DNA of 64,000 nt. Origin: Lepas anatifera. Lineage: Eukaryota; Arthropoda; Thecostraca; Lepadidae. The stretch is taken from the NCBI GenBank assembly GCA_034440635.1, contig JAOTON010000210.1, positions 124,001-188,000 on the forward strand, given 5' to 3'. A model generated the notes under the pieces. It was not told the DNA's origin. It was given only the letters and a program-made list of their open reading frames with translations, and did no database searches. A program made the position numbers and the translations under genes. How positions within the stretch are numbered: the first letter of the stretch is position 1; each line of letters opens with the position of its first letter. Shown piece after piece: positions 37,773-49,669 of the stretch.

Positions 37773-38557
37773 TTCTGTTGAGCCTTATGGTGAGATTATA
37801 AGCCATAGATAGAACTAGACGAGATGTACTGTCAGTTTCCATTCAGAACACGTCTGACGCCAGTTTGTGAGCACAATGATTTGTGAGCTGTATTTTATTC
37901 CAAAGTAGAGCAAAGTCGGTACATGGTTATTATCAACCAGGTGTTCAGACACCCCAAGGCTTATGATTGTTCTCCTAGGTTCTCAGAAATATACTAGAAC
38001 TTGCGTTGTTAATTTTGTAATAAATCTCATCATTTTACCTGTGACTTTTCGTCAAGCCTACTCTTGTTATCACAACATATAAGCTGCTTGCAGCTGAAAT
38101 GCTCATAAAACATAACTCTTGTCGTTATAAAAGGTCAGTGATCGATAAGAGATAAGAGTGCCCCGGCCACCAATTGTTCCCAATGCTGTGGTTACGGGTA
38201 TTTTCTTCCTTTACTTTGACTGCTTTACTAGCTACTTGCCCATTCGATTTTGTTCGCGTGCTGGTTATTAGAATCTCCCCCAAAAAGGGGCTCGGATAAG
38301 CACAAACATGTGGGGGACAGTGGTCCAGCAGCAATCACAAGCGTTACTAACCGCTGAGGAAAGCAATGCCTACCGCTGCCATGGCTTGGACTGAGTGCAA
38401 ACTTTTGCACCGCATACTTCTGCCATGACACAGATTCCAGCACACAAATATCCCGGGTTTCATGCATACCTTAGCGTAGCGGATACTCAGGTCTTTGAGA
38501 ACCGTCAGGGAATCCCATTAGTATTTCTGCACGTTTCGCTGAATTGACACAGCTGCG

Positions 38558-38745
38558 GGGGATGCGTGGCGCAGTTATAAAGCACATATACTTTTAGCCA
38601 CAAGTCCCGGGTTCATGTCCCGGCAGAGCCTGCGAATAAGTTGATCTTATCCTTCAAGATCCCTTTCAATAGGGTGAGAGCTGGCGACGCCGTGTGAATC
38701 TAGCGGTCGGTGTGTATTAAAGCCCCAATAATTATTGTTTGTTAT
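38558..38745 (+). mobile_element. tRNA-type SINE (degraded)
   Basis: Contains GTGGCGCAGTTATAAAGCAC as A-box region, CCCGGGTTCATGTCCCGG as T arm with a near-consensus B-box, then the body motif AGGGTGAGAGCTGGCGACGCC, and a tail with AAGCCCCAATAATTATTG. It matches the intact-looking copy at 49783 throughout. Confidence 0.75.
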
Positions 38746-40038
38746 CATTATCATTAACACAAGTGCGGTCCATTAGTTCCGTAACATATAAGTAGCTCTG
38801 TTACTACCGTCCACCACCACTCTCCGTGATATGATAAAAAGAAAATACGACAGGTGCTTATACAGCTGGCGAGGATTCTCCATAAATGAACATCCCCGCC
38901 TGGGGTGGTCCCACTCGGTCGCAGAGCGCACACTTCCTCCTGTCCGTGGCCCGTTTCCTGGGGTCCACCACCCCGGACGGCGATTCTACTGTGGGTGACT
39001 TACGGCAATAATAGCGTTGCAAAATCGCCACGTGCATTGAACACTCCATTACGCTGGTGTCACGGCACGGCCGGAGAGCCGCCACATTCGTCAGGTTTAG
39101 AGGCGTCGATTAGGGATTAAACTAGTGGTGGTTCTCCGGGCTATGAAAAGCTGCTGTGAGAGCGCGGTGAACGCATGACTTCATTTGCTTGTCTTAAGGA
39201 TTTTTACAGAGGATACGTAATCTCAGCAGAAAGTATTCGTGGAGATTAGCATGCTCCCGCCTTGGTCTTGCCGTATGAAGCTTATTGCCAAAATTGCGAT
39301 AATTAGTTGCATGAATTGCATTCGACAGATGCATTTAGCGTAGCATAAGTGTCTGAACAAAATCATGCAGTTTCATACTTCTCGGCGTAACATCGTAAAT
39401 AGTTTATCAAAAGAACCCTTCAGATTTGTTAAACAGCATTTCATGAAAATCTTGCCAACACACTGGGATTTAAAACCACGCTTTTCAGTTCTAAAATACC
39501 AAAAATCGTCATATTCCGGTCTCATCTGCACTCGATAACGCAGAACCCTCCAAACCCGATGTAGCTCTCCAAACAAAGCCTGCGACGCTCGACTGCCCAG
39601 GGGTCACCGAAACATCACAAAGGTCACTCGTCAGCGTGCCCCGAGGCGGATCAGCTGTCTCCGGAGAGGGAAACGCATAGAGGAGCGGATGCCGCGCTTA
39701 CTAAGTGGCTGGCCTTGAACAAAAACACCAGCTGTTAGAGAAGCTAGGCTTTGTGCTTAGAGGAAACGATTCATTGGTCGTGGCTTTCTTCAAATACCTA
39801 TTTCAGCTTGAGTTTTTTCCAGATAACATCGTAACCAAACGGCGAACGCCTATGGTGGCTTTGTCACAATGACTCAGATATACAATCCATAGGCTGTTTC
39901 CCAAAACTACCTGGCACAGGTAATTTCAAATTATTGATTCTCACGGACATTGTGTTTTATATCTGTGTTTTATATGACTGTGACCCCGTGTTTTATATCT
40001 TTAATTTTTGTAGCATGTAATAATATGTAACATGTAAT

Positions 40039-40433
40039 CAGTGGTGGATCTAGCCGGTCGGTTTGGAAGGGGCAAACCAGAGTAAAAAAAGAAGAATAAA
40101 ACGTCACGCAGTGAAAAATTGTACTACAGTAATATGAGTTGGTGGTTTAATTTAGGATATTTGAGGCGAAAAGAAAAAAGTCACAGGGTGAAAAATATGG
40201 GCTCAAGATAATTTTTCCCTATCCAAGACCCAATATTTACACTGAACTTAACTAGTTCTGTTTGAAGTTGAGAGTTGAAGCACCAAAATATTGCTTATAA
40301 ACTGAAAAGGAGTCGGGGCATAAAGGAGGTTGACCGCTTTAGGGGGTGGGGGGCAAAAACATAGTTTTGCCCCGAACATTTCCATTTGAGGGGGCAAATG
40401 CCTTTTTGCCCCCTTTCCCTGAATCCGCCACTG
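40039..40433. mobile_element. hAT-like MITE with exact target duplication, 395 bp
   Basis: Ends CAGTGGTGGATCTAG and, in reverse complement, CAGTGGCGGATTCAGGG. They are flanked by identical catgtaat at 40031-40038 and 40434-40441, an 8-bp duplication typical of hAT insertions. Interior non-coding, GGGGCAAA near the left end and TTTGCCCCC near the right. Confidence 0.88.
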
Positions 40434-41301
40434 CATGTAATACATGACTTTTAGACTAGATGAAATTTGCCGGATTTACCCGTTGAACCCATTAAGCTTT
40501 CAGCAATAGGTACAGGAAGAACCTGACTTTTCAACTACCTGAGAATTTGACTCAGGCATAGACTTGCCGATGCTAAGAACCTTCTGAAAACTTCTAAACA
40601 TCGGTGATATCCTTTATTTTGATGTAAAATGTATTCAATGGCAGCACTGTGTGTCTTGATGGTCTTGAATAGAGCACTTGTGGATTTTCAATTCATATAG
40701 TAAATTTTGCGAGCAAATTTTGCAGCTGACAAGCGTAAAATGCGGTTGATTTAAGACTCTCGGGTCGGCATGTGACCAATTTAAAGAATATCGAATAGAT
40801 TTCATGAGAACCAGCCGGGAAGATCCATACCTTTGCAGCCAAAACTGGGAATAAAACCCCAGACCTTAGAATAAGGTTTGCGTTTTTTCACACTGGCAGC
40901 TGACTGACAAAACTAGCAGCAGCAGTGATAAATGATTAATGCGCTTCAGTGCCATTCGTGCAGCCACGTGCCTTTGGCCCGCTTATGGTAGCCCTGGCCC
41001 AACTTCCCTGTATTGTGCCTGCGGTATGGCTCGTCGAAAATTCCCAAGAGTGCCTCATCCCAGGGGCGTAGTCAGGTGCCAGGTCCCGGTCCACTTCACA
41101 ACAACACAACACGCGCTTAGGCTGGGGACGACAACTTCCATATATAAAAATCAAAGGAACACAGAACATGCATATACGCATACGTATAATCTGATTCATG
41201 TGCTTCTGATAGCAAACAAAGCGCAGACAAATGGTGTGAAACATAGAAGCCATGCCGAGCAGTTTCAGTGGCTGAGTGCGCCGCTGAGCGCGCCCGTTTA
41301 C

Positions 41302-41447
41302 CTGTTAGACGTATTGCGAAGGCTGGGTCGACGGTAGAGCACTGCCAGAATCAGCGTGTTGGCCACAGTGGCTACCAGGAAGATCAGCAGCAGCAGCACC
41401 ACCACCACCACGTCGATGGCGATCAGAATGGCGCTGGAGCCATACAT
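41302..41447 (-). CDS. Orphan class A GPCR, first coding exon (N-terminus and TM1)
   Basis: This exon supplies the start and TM1 of the receptor completed by the exon at 30629-31820. From ATG at 41447 it encodes a very short N-terminus (about 10 residues), then a strongly hydrophobic helix with VANTLIL, where N30 is the TM1 asparagine (1.50). The exon ends AG|GTAAAC, a consensus donor, in phase 2; the next exon supplies G to complete Arg49. The spacing from N30 to N58 across the junction is 28 residues, exactly the usual 1.50-2.50 distance, which supports the join. The frame stays open upstream to 41585 but has only one further ATG (41513). A pyrimidine tract ending GGCGCCGGCAG puts a likely acceptor at 41466, so a 5' untranslated exon probably lies further upstream. 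The lack of N-glycosylation sites and the short N-terminus are typical of small-ligand receptors. Choice of the 41447 ATG is inferred. Confidence 0.85.
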
Positions 41448-41455
41448 GGCACGCC

Positions 41456-41463
41456 TGACGTCA
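41456..41463. promoter_or_regulatory. CRE-type palindrome TGACGTCA next to GPCR start
   Basis: A perfect 8-bp TGACGTCA lies 9 bases upstream of the proposed receptor ATG. Such sites bind CREB/ATF proteins when located in promoters. Here it may instead lie in the 5' untranslated part of the exon, so function depends on where transcription starts. A chance match is possible. Confidence 0.25.
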
Positions 41464-42194
41464 GCCTGCCGGCGCCAGAGAAAAATGGCAGCCTCTGGAA
41501 ACTCGAATAACATAAGCAAAACTGATGTACCACCACGTACTGCTAGCGAATATCCGTGAGAGTGATTATGGCACGGACACGCTTATGTCACGTTTTGCTG
41601 CGATGGATACCCCGATTACTGAACTGGCATAGTAAAGTGCTTGTGGTTGTTTCTCGTGGTTGCCGTGCTGAGTCATCTACCTCTGGTTTCAGCGTATTTA
41701 AAGTTTGCTCCGCTCACGGAACTCTTTATTTGGTGGTGATAGCATGTCTCCATGGTTCAGCCCAACAGCTCAGCGGAATGATGTTGAGAACGCATGCGTT
41801 TGGTATAGTATAACTATTGTAAATAAGCCATGTTCTGGTTGCTAACTGTTACTGAGGTGGTGGGCCTTTTGGGCCCAATACCTCAGTAAAATTGGAATGC
41901 AGATTTCTAGTAAGTAGACTGCATTTGAGGTACTGATATCTGCTAAGAGGAGGCCAGAAGAATACCTCAAGCATGTTTGTCACGCAGAAAGGAGTTATGC
42001 AGTCTCTGCTGAAAAGAAAAAAACGCGGAATTCCCTTCCTTTGCTCTCTGGCATGGGATTACGCCACCATCAGGGCTGCTCGGCTATGCGTTTTGGTCGT
42101 GGTAGCTCAGTGGGTTAGGGGGTGGAGAAGGTCGCTTGTCAACCATACAATAATATACTTGGCGGTCAGCTGCCGCCATCGTGGCAAAGTTGGA

Positions 42195-42315
42195 GAGAAG
42201 CGTGGGATCCACCTTTCGTGTTGCAGAATTTGAACCCGGGTCCCCTTGCTCAGGAGACAGGTGGCATTTTCCTAAGCTACACACGCTGTGCACCTGTGAC
42301 AGACATTGGCATCTT
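42195..42315 (-). mobile_element. Possible tRNA-like SINE head
   Basis: On the minus strand, TGTAGCTTAGGAAAATGCC resembles an A-box region and CCCGGGTTCAAATTCTGC contains a B-box match (GGTTCAAATTC) at a tRNA-like distance. A facing plus-strand motif GTGGTAGCTCAGTGGGTTAGG lies at about 42099. No 3' body shared with the other SINEs is seen. Confidence 0.35.
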
Positions 42316-42352
42316 ATGTATCCAAACCTCATCCATTGCTACAGGCGTATGA

Positions 42353-45300
42353 GCTGAATGTCGGAGTGGATAAGACAGGTTCGAATCGAGTTTCATTGCT
42401 ATCTTATTAAGTGGTGATACCATGATTGCTGACTATTTTCCTGCGCCGGTACAAAATTACCCACCATTTCCGATTTTATACATGGAGATGAAAAAGGGAA
42501 CACTTGCGACCAACTCTCTGGCCCACGTGCTTTCAGGAGAAATACAAAGTCAATGATAAGCATCTCAAACCATGGTAACCAGTAGCCTCATTTATTTGGC
42601 AGGCTGTTAAAGAGCGGTGGCCTGCTCACTGCTAATAGCTGAGCTTAGTCGATGAGTAATGATGCTTTAGGCTTTGTTTTTTTCGGTTGGCTGCAGACAG
42701 ATCCAATGATAACGAGACCGCAACAACGCGCTGCGGCAGCCTGGCTGCCTTGATCCTCATGTGGGGTGGGACGGCTGACCTCAGCCGAACGTGTTTCGGT
42801 GTCCCAAACCCAGGAAATTGATCAGGATTTCATCAATGACAAAAGGACATTGAGGTGCTAAGCTTTGTTCTCCGGAACGCTGGAGCAGGTGAAGCTTTCC
42901 ATGAATACCACAGGAAATCCTTCACCTCATTTGTATTCCCTCTGTTCAACACTGCAGGTCTGTCTTAAGTCTGATGAAAGGTCCGGATAGGAGCTTCACA
43001 TTTGGGATGTATTCTGAGAAGGGCATTCTGGAGCAGCTTCTGTCCTCGCATGGATGTTTCTTGGCCTTAAAACCAACGTGAGAAGATGCACGCCTAGGTA
43101 TAGCATAGATGTTTCTATCAAGGCATGGGTGTTTCTGGACCTTACAGCCAACGTGATTTAACGTTCCACATGCTTGAAATATATGTATAAACCTATAGAA
43201 ACAATAAATCTGTGTGTGGGTTGATGAAATATCAATCCACCCTGTGAGGTAGTGTTTGCCTGTTTCATGCCTGTATTTAGGAATATGTTATAATTCTGGT
43301 GAATTAGGAGAGATCCAGCAGGATGGCGTACCTCTCAGTACTCGGGCTCCATTGAGCTGTTACGCATCTTTTCTACCCGCCATTGCTTTCTTTTAGCTTC
43401 GTCTGCTTCCTCAAATATTCATTTATTAGTATAGCCGCATGGAGTTTTTCGGTTCTTGTTCTTGACACTAAATGCTTTTCTTACACAACTTCATGGTGTT
43501 CCGGGTGTTCTTGAAAATACTGAACCATCTCACTTTGTTTCGGTTCCTTTATCCATTGGTATTTTTACAACACTCAATCTTCTGCTTTAGGAGGGGCCCT
43601 TGATCACCTGCAATTTATTCGCGCTACATAGCTGCTTTATCTGAGCTCACGGTGGGACTACAGTACGTGCGCAGACTGCCTACCGTTTCTGAGGCGGCAG
43701 ATTTCAACCCGCCCCTCTGCAAAACAGCGTGCTGGCATTCATATGCGATTATTCCTCTGATAAGTTGTATTTTTATTTATCTTTTAGGTTTTGAAAAACT
43801 GTGAGAGAATCATTTCTGAATACCCCTTTGAATGCTTCCAAAGGTACAAGCATTACGGGTGGTTATTGAGGAAAGAATGGACTTAATCGGTGAACAGTAC
43901 TTTCTCTCAAAATCCCATGGCGTTTGTCACTAATTCTGATACGTAAATTTATTTTTCAAACTAATTATCACGTCGCCTTCAACGCCTTTCTCCTAAAATG
44001 AATATAAATGTATATCTGCACCTGTAAAGACCTTCTGGTAGGATATGTGCACCGTAGAGCTCCTATAGCCTACTTTTTGCGCGATATACTTGAAATAAAC
44101 TTCAAAAACCTCTTTCAAGACCTCTTGAGACCCTTTTTGTATTAAGATGATCGACTTAGTCTGCAGGTAAAACTGTACTGGCTTGGTTTTTGACTGTGTG
44201 TTGTGGCATACCACGATTGATAGACGTATAAACGTTTTAAAGATGGCAAGAAACTATTTTCATCTCCTATGCAATTACCCCGAACAATTTCTTGTAATCA
44301 ATGGGCCAACCAAATGTGTTTGTTTGTGTTTTCAGAAACATGAAGGAGTATATACATGCCTAAAATTATAATTGCATGTTCTGCAATTAGTTATGGCATA
44401 TAGGACAGAAAACTAATCTTTTCAAATTTGATGCTCGTATTTTAAATCATTTCAGTTAGTATTTCCAACAGTGCTTTCCCAAGACCAATTATTTCCCTCC
44501 CAAAAACGTCTCTCTAGTCTGTCACAAAAGAATCCCTTGGTGCGACACGAGCCCCGAGTTCTTTTGACTTAGATCGAGTCCACGGTGCCAGCCTACCCTG
44601 TAAAGGTGTGTGGGAAATCGGTCAGCCTGACAGCTACCGATGTGCAGCAGTCACCTGGCCATTCGATTACGGTGTCGGGGGCCCAGGACTGGGGCGACGC
44701 AGGTGGGGGCTGATGGCTCTGTCTTTGTAAGAAGCCATGTCTGCACAGGTGAACATTGGTAACGTCATCCTCATCCAAGCCACCTCATGCCTGCAACATG
44801 ACGGCGAAAAGGCAGCAAACGTCTTCTACACTGAGAAAAAATCACTCCCGGTGTAGTATTCCAACGCCTTTTTGGTCATTACGCCTCATTAGAGAGGCTT
44901 CATACCACAAGAAAAGGATTGAATTTTGGCGGGAAAACAGAAAAGTGACTTAAAAAAGAGTGAGCTTACTCTACTAGCGTACTGGTTCTCTAAAAGCCGG
45001 AGCAGTAACAATAAATGGAGTGAATTCACCCGTCTTTTGGAAACAAGAACCACAAGGTAGTGTATGAAAAACACTTTTACCGATACATATAGTAATTAGA
45101 CTCTTACGGAAGAAATTGGGCCTCATCAGGGGGTTTACGTTACACCAGAATCCATGCAGCCTGTTAGCCATTTTCCCTTTCAAGGTCAAGGCGGGCGGTT
45201 GATGGCAAGAGCGCTGTCTTATTTTTCTGTGTTAAGGTCAGAAGACGTTTGTGGAGTGGTTTTTAAGAGTAGCTATTCCTGTGAAATAGCCATGATCCTC

Positions 45301-45495
45301 TTGTGTAACTTATTCCGTGATAATGCAGTGTATAATATTGTTCCTGACGAGCAAAGAGGATGTCGGCCCTCTCAAATTAAACCGTGAGTATCTCATACAA
45401 CTAGTGTAATTTTCCGAACATACATTTCTAGTCCGTTTAATTCCATAAGCACCATCGTCCAATATGGCCTCATCTGTCGAATACTCATACACATG
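42353..45495. other. No recognised gene; upstream of the GPCR exon
   Basis: Short frames only. If the receptor gene has a 5' non-coding exon and promoter they could be here, but nothing distinguishes them. Confidence 0.5.
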
Positions 45496-45773
45496 AAGTG
45501 ACGGGTCCAGGATTTCGGTAAGAGTGAAGGGCGAGCGTGCCTCAGAGGGCGCACTTTGCCAAACGAAGGATGCACCTTTTCGCGCCAAAGGAGCTGTCTT
45601 TTTCACACAGGGGCGCCACATCTCGTATCCTAGGGGAGAGGAGATCGGATATTTTTTGCCTTGAAGACCTAGTGTAAACCATTGTTTTGGGGGCGCCTTT
45701 TCGCCCCCAGATTGGCGCCTCTTAGGCGTGAGGAGGCCGCAGCCCCCTTTCCCCTTCCTTGGGTCTGTCACTG
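45496..45773. mobile_element. Probable hAT-like MITE, 278 bp
   Basis: The left end AAGTGACGGGTCCAGG and the reverse-complemented right end CAGTGACAGACCCAAGG are similar inverted termini in the style of the CAGTGGCGGATCCAGG ends elsewhere. Flanking 8-mers agree at only 5 of 8, so the target duplication is doubtful. Confidence 0.45.
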
Positions 45774-47288
45774 TACTCGTAAGATCTGGACCGCGACTGC
45801 TTTCAGGTCAAACATATTTTCCTGTTAGATTTCAATTTCATTGTATAATTGTCATCCATACCAAAAAGCAGGGAAAAGAGGGGGTCAGCGGTCCGGGCTC
45901 CCTTTTTTCGTCCAAAAAATCCTATCTCAGCTCAATTGGGATGAAACCGGAAAATTGTATTACTAGACAATGCGGAAGGCAACGATGAGCTCAAATCCGA
46001 TAAGTTTTTATCCAAGCGTTATCCAAGCTCTTGCCAGCAGCAATGTGAAAATGGTCTACCCCTACCCCTTTTTATTTTTGGCAGAGTCTAAGTGCATTTT
46101 GCTAGTGTGGACGAAAATCGCATTGGGATTAGTCTGTGGAAATGCGGAATTAATACCGTGTTGTGTTAAGTTTTTGGAGAGAACAAATAATTGAGAATGC
46201 TTCTGAGAGTGAGAGAGCCCTCGAAAAAGTTCTTTTTCGGGCATCAAGGAATAGCGGCATAGCCAGGATTCGACCCGGGAGGGCGATGCCCATCAAAAGG
46301 CCCATGACAGACCGTACAAGTCCAGGCTCAGCCCCCGAGACCCTCAGTTAAATCCATAAATCGATGTTGGTGTCGTCTCAGGACCAATGTTCGGGAATAA
46401 CGATACCTAAAATTTCCTGTTCCCTCTAATTGGAATGAGATCAGGAAATCTTTGGACGACACGTGGCCACACCTCTCTGGTCCCTTTTAAAATGTTTATG
46501 CTGGGAACGAATAAAAACGCTTCAATATATTCTTGCGAACAGACGAGTTTATCCATTATGTAAACCTGGTTTGGTTTAGAGCAGTTCCGTAGCCACGTGG
46601 GTGCACTCGGCGCCTGGTCACTCTCTGCGAGCTCAGAGCACTTCCTGGGCATGGGCGCAGAATGTCCCATGTATGTCCATGCATGTCCCATGTAGCGTGG
46701 GCGCAGAAACCGTAGTGGTATTGGCAGTGGCTGCCTCTAGCTGTCGAACTGTGGGGGCAGGGCCCCCTCCCCCAATTCCCAACTTTGAGCTGATTTCAGA
46801 ACCTTTTCGGTACCTATCAAATTAAGTGGTAGGTTGAATTTCCTTTCACTCTACCATCGGCGACGTCTCTGGCCCCCTCCCCGAGCTTAAAAAATGTTCC
46901 GGAACCTGTGCCCCGTACCGAAGGCATAGAGACTTCCCGAAATCTGAGCTTAAAAAAACGTCCTCTGAGGTTTTTGCCTGGTTACGGGCCTGCTTTGGAG
47001 GGGGACCATGGCATTGACAGGATGGCTCCCGTGATCCATACCCGGCACGAAACTTCTCGATATTTCTCAAAAACTTTTGCCCTGGAAAACGAATCTTATG
47101 TTTAAACAAACAATAAATAAGCCAGCAAACGGGCAACGGAAAATTACTAGTCAAAAATAGTCACATTAAAATTTAAATACAACTCCGAATCAAATGAATA
47201 TCACGCACATATGTTCTATGTTGAATAAAGCTGGTTCAGCCACCGAATTGAATATAAAATATTTATTTTTTTGTCTATTTTTTTCCAG

Positions 47289-47351
47289 GGGAAATATAGC
47301 ACCAGCTATCCCTGCTTCTGGGTGAGCTGTCGCTCAGGCAAAAAACCGTGA
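47289..47351 (+). CDS. Candidate terminal micro-exon with C-x4-C peptide
   Basis: Follows a textbook acceptor (long T-rich tract ending TTTTTTCCAG at 47288). Read from the first base the segment gives 20 residues ending at TGA: YPCFWVSC followed by RS, then GKK and P. A two-cysteine ring with four residues between, followed by Gly and a dibasic pair, is the layout of several amidated neuropeptides; CNMamide-type and vasopressin-type peptides also have C-x4-C. No upstream signal-peptide exon was found, the internal CTGG|GTGAGC could equally be a splice donor, and the frame is very short. Treat as a hypothesis. Confidence 0.15.
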   Translation, partial: GKYSTSYPCFWVSCRSGKKP

Positions 47352-47796
47352 GGACAAGACCGGCCTGAAACTCGTGGGTCGTGCGGTCTACGCGGGGAAA
47401 ATGGAGATGGCTACCTTCGCCGACAACGGTGTTCAACTCCAAGTTTTCACCGCGGAGCAAAGTCATCGGTCACTATGTACAAACACTAATACTCGGAATA
47501 CAGGACGGAACAAAAGTGCCAGCAAAACCCGTGCCGCTGGTTCATCGAGTGATATAGACTCCTCGGAGATCAGGTGTTTGACCTCAGGTGATGTGGATGC
47601 CAGAGAACAGGCGCCAGACTGTGAGATTTTCCCTGTGGTTTTGCTGTGGCTTGTTTGTGTCGCGATTTCTGCTGATTCTTTGTAATAGTAAATGAATATG
47701 CATTTGTAATAGCGTCTGTCTGTATTTCATGCATTCTTGGGTGAAAACTGATTTATAATTTGTATTTTTTATTTAAAACATTCAAACTTAATTAGG

Positions 47797-47990
47797 GCAA
47801 TTCCATCACAAATCGACCGGGTTCTACACGGTGCCCAGTCGATTTTCTTTGAAATGGGCTTACGGGGTTCTAATTGGCCCTGAAAGCCGAATATGAAAAC
47901 TTTGACCTTGATTAGATCACAACTTTCGGGAGTATTAGCCTCAGGAAGTGTTCGGGAATCTGATTACCGTGCACTTTTCGGATGCGCATA
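47797..47990. repeat. Dispersed repeat, copy 1
   Basis: Begins near GGGCAATTCCATCACAAATCGACCGGG. Its layout (free-energy-poor AT stretch, CCGAATATGAAAACTTTGACC, then AGTATTAGCCTC) resembles the stretch at 53617-53815. Looks like part of a dispersed repeat whose ends I cannot define. Confidence 0.3.
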
Positions 47991-48133
47991 AACACCACTA
48001 GAACTCATAAATATGTAAAAATAAATTATATGTACAAAATACTATACGTATATGTATATGTACAAAAATACTATAGTATTGTTAAAAGATTGGTAAAATT
48101 TTGCCATTTGGGGGACATGGCCCCTGCCCCGTC

Positions 48134-48394
48134 CGTACGCGGATCCAGGAGGGCAGGTGCCACCCATCAAACCTCGTCGCCCCCTGAAATGGTTACGGCG
48201 TCGCCTTGGAAGGCCAATGGTATCCCCTGAAACGTCGCTTCCCACCTCACCCCCCGCCCCCATTGATGCAAAAATCCGTGCCCACGGATATGATTTTGCG
48301 CCCACCTGATAAATTTTGCCCGTCAAAAGTGACACCCCCTGGTCCGGGTGGTGCCCCCGCCCCCACCCGATCGACAATCCTGAATCCGCCCAAG
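48134..48394. mobile_element. Probable hAT-like MITE, about 260 bp
   Basis: Left CGTACGCGGATCCAGGAGGG and reverse-complemented right CTTGGGCGGATTCAGG match the shared GGCGGATCCAGG end core. Flanking 8-mers match weakly. Confidence 0.4.
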
Positions 48395-48585
48395 GCCCCT
48401 CTGCGTCTGCCAATGGGGGCGGGGGAGGAGTGGGTAATTTTCTATTCACTCTCCTCCCCTTGGAAGTTGGATCCGTCGCTGATCCGGACATTTTTGCTTT
48501 TGCTCGATTATAAGATGACGGGAGTATGGTCACTGGCGGCGGAACTGGGGAGGGGGGGGCACCGGGGCACGATGCCCTCCCTTAA

Positions 48586-49610
48586 CCCGCGCCCCACCGG
48601 GGTTCCGGCGCCACCTTCGCCCCACCGGGGGGCCATCGATGGCCCCCCTCTAACTCCGAAAATATGGGCGTTAGCGCAAATCTGCAAAGTGCAATAGAAA
48701 GCTCGCGTGAATTCAGTACGAAATTACTGCGCATGTTTTAGTGCTCAGGTCAATGGTTTGACCTCCAGAAGTCAAATTAGGTCAAGATCGGCTATTTTCA
48801 CTCAAATATGCAATGATTAAGCAAACTGGGCATAACTCTTATGTCATTAGAGCTATTGAGGCCTGGTAACATACATTTGATAGCAAATTGCCAGTACTTT
48901 TTCCGCTATGTGGAACGTAAAGACCTCCCGCCAGTGGTTTGACCTCCAGAGGTCACCTCGTGACCTAATATGACCTGAGGTCACGAAAGGTCACAAAGTG
49001 ACCTTGCCGTATATCAAATGAAAGCCAGTGACAAGACAAACACGATGGTGTTTGTTTCACCGCTCTAGCTCAATTAGGTCAAAAGTTATTGTCAAAATAC
49101 TGTTTTTGACCTCTGGTTACCTTGGATGACCTTGGGAAAGTCAAAGGGCAAATATGACCCCTGGGATCCGTGAAAGGGTGTCCAAAAACGCTGTTCTGAG
49201 CAGTCTGAGTATTTGCAATCATTTTTGTGGCTTTTATATCATGAAATAGCTTTTCCCCATGCTTTGTCAATGTGGAGAGGTCGCCTCGTGACCTGACCTC
49301 AGGGCACGAAATAAAAAATCCCGGATATACACCTTGTAGACCCTGGAGGGGTCATGAAGTGTAGGAACTTTCAAATCGATCGACTTTGAAATGTAGCTCT
49401 TACAGAGCTCTAAAGGTGAAGTGAGGTTACCTTGGTTGACCTCGTCTGGTGACCTGACCTTGGGTGACCCGGGGTAAAAAATTTCAGGGATGATGGGAAA
49501 ATGATGCAGTGAGAGATAGAGCCCTCAACCGCGGTGCTGCGCCTCGTCATTTTTCTGCTATCCCGGAAAAACCTTAGGGGGGCCATCGATGGCCCCCGGT
49601 GGGGCGAGGG
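48586..49610 (+). mobile_element. TTAA-flanked MITE, family A copy 2 (1025 bp)
   Basis: Flanked by TTAA at 48582-48585 and 49611-49614, same orientation as the copy at 23482 and almost identical to it over its whole length, with only scattered substitutions and single-base indels. The near-identity implies both were made recently from one source. Shared internal landmarks: CTCCCGCCAGTGGTTTGACC, GATCGACTTTGAAATGTAGC and the CCATCGATGG palindromes at both ends. Confidence 0.92.
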
Positions 49611-49669
49611 TTAAATCATAAATTTTAACAATAATCCAATGGTGTTGACTGGAAAGAAATGGGTTGAAA

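Larger units (their letters stand above)
31821..41301 (-). other. 9.5-kb phase-2 intron of the GPCR gene
   Basis: The intron runs from donor GTAAAC (41301 downward) to acceptor CTGTCGGCAG (31821). It interrupts the first intracellular loop region between TM1 and TM2. It holds a degenerate GC-rich repeat (32.85-33.33 kb), a 636-base open frame of unknown meaning on the other strand (34393-35028), nested TTAA elements (35.2-37.0 kb), two hAT-like MITEs (37451 and 40039) and one tRNA-type SINE (38558). Confidence 0.85.

Noticed and set aside
45310..45771. 153-codon minus-strand frame
   Set aside because: It mostly covers a hAT-like MITE with GC-rich ends; no recognisable protein features.
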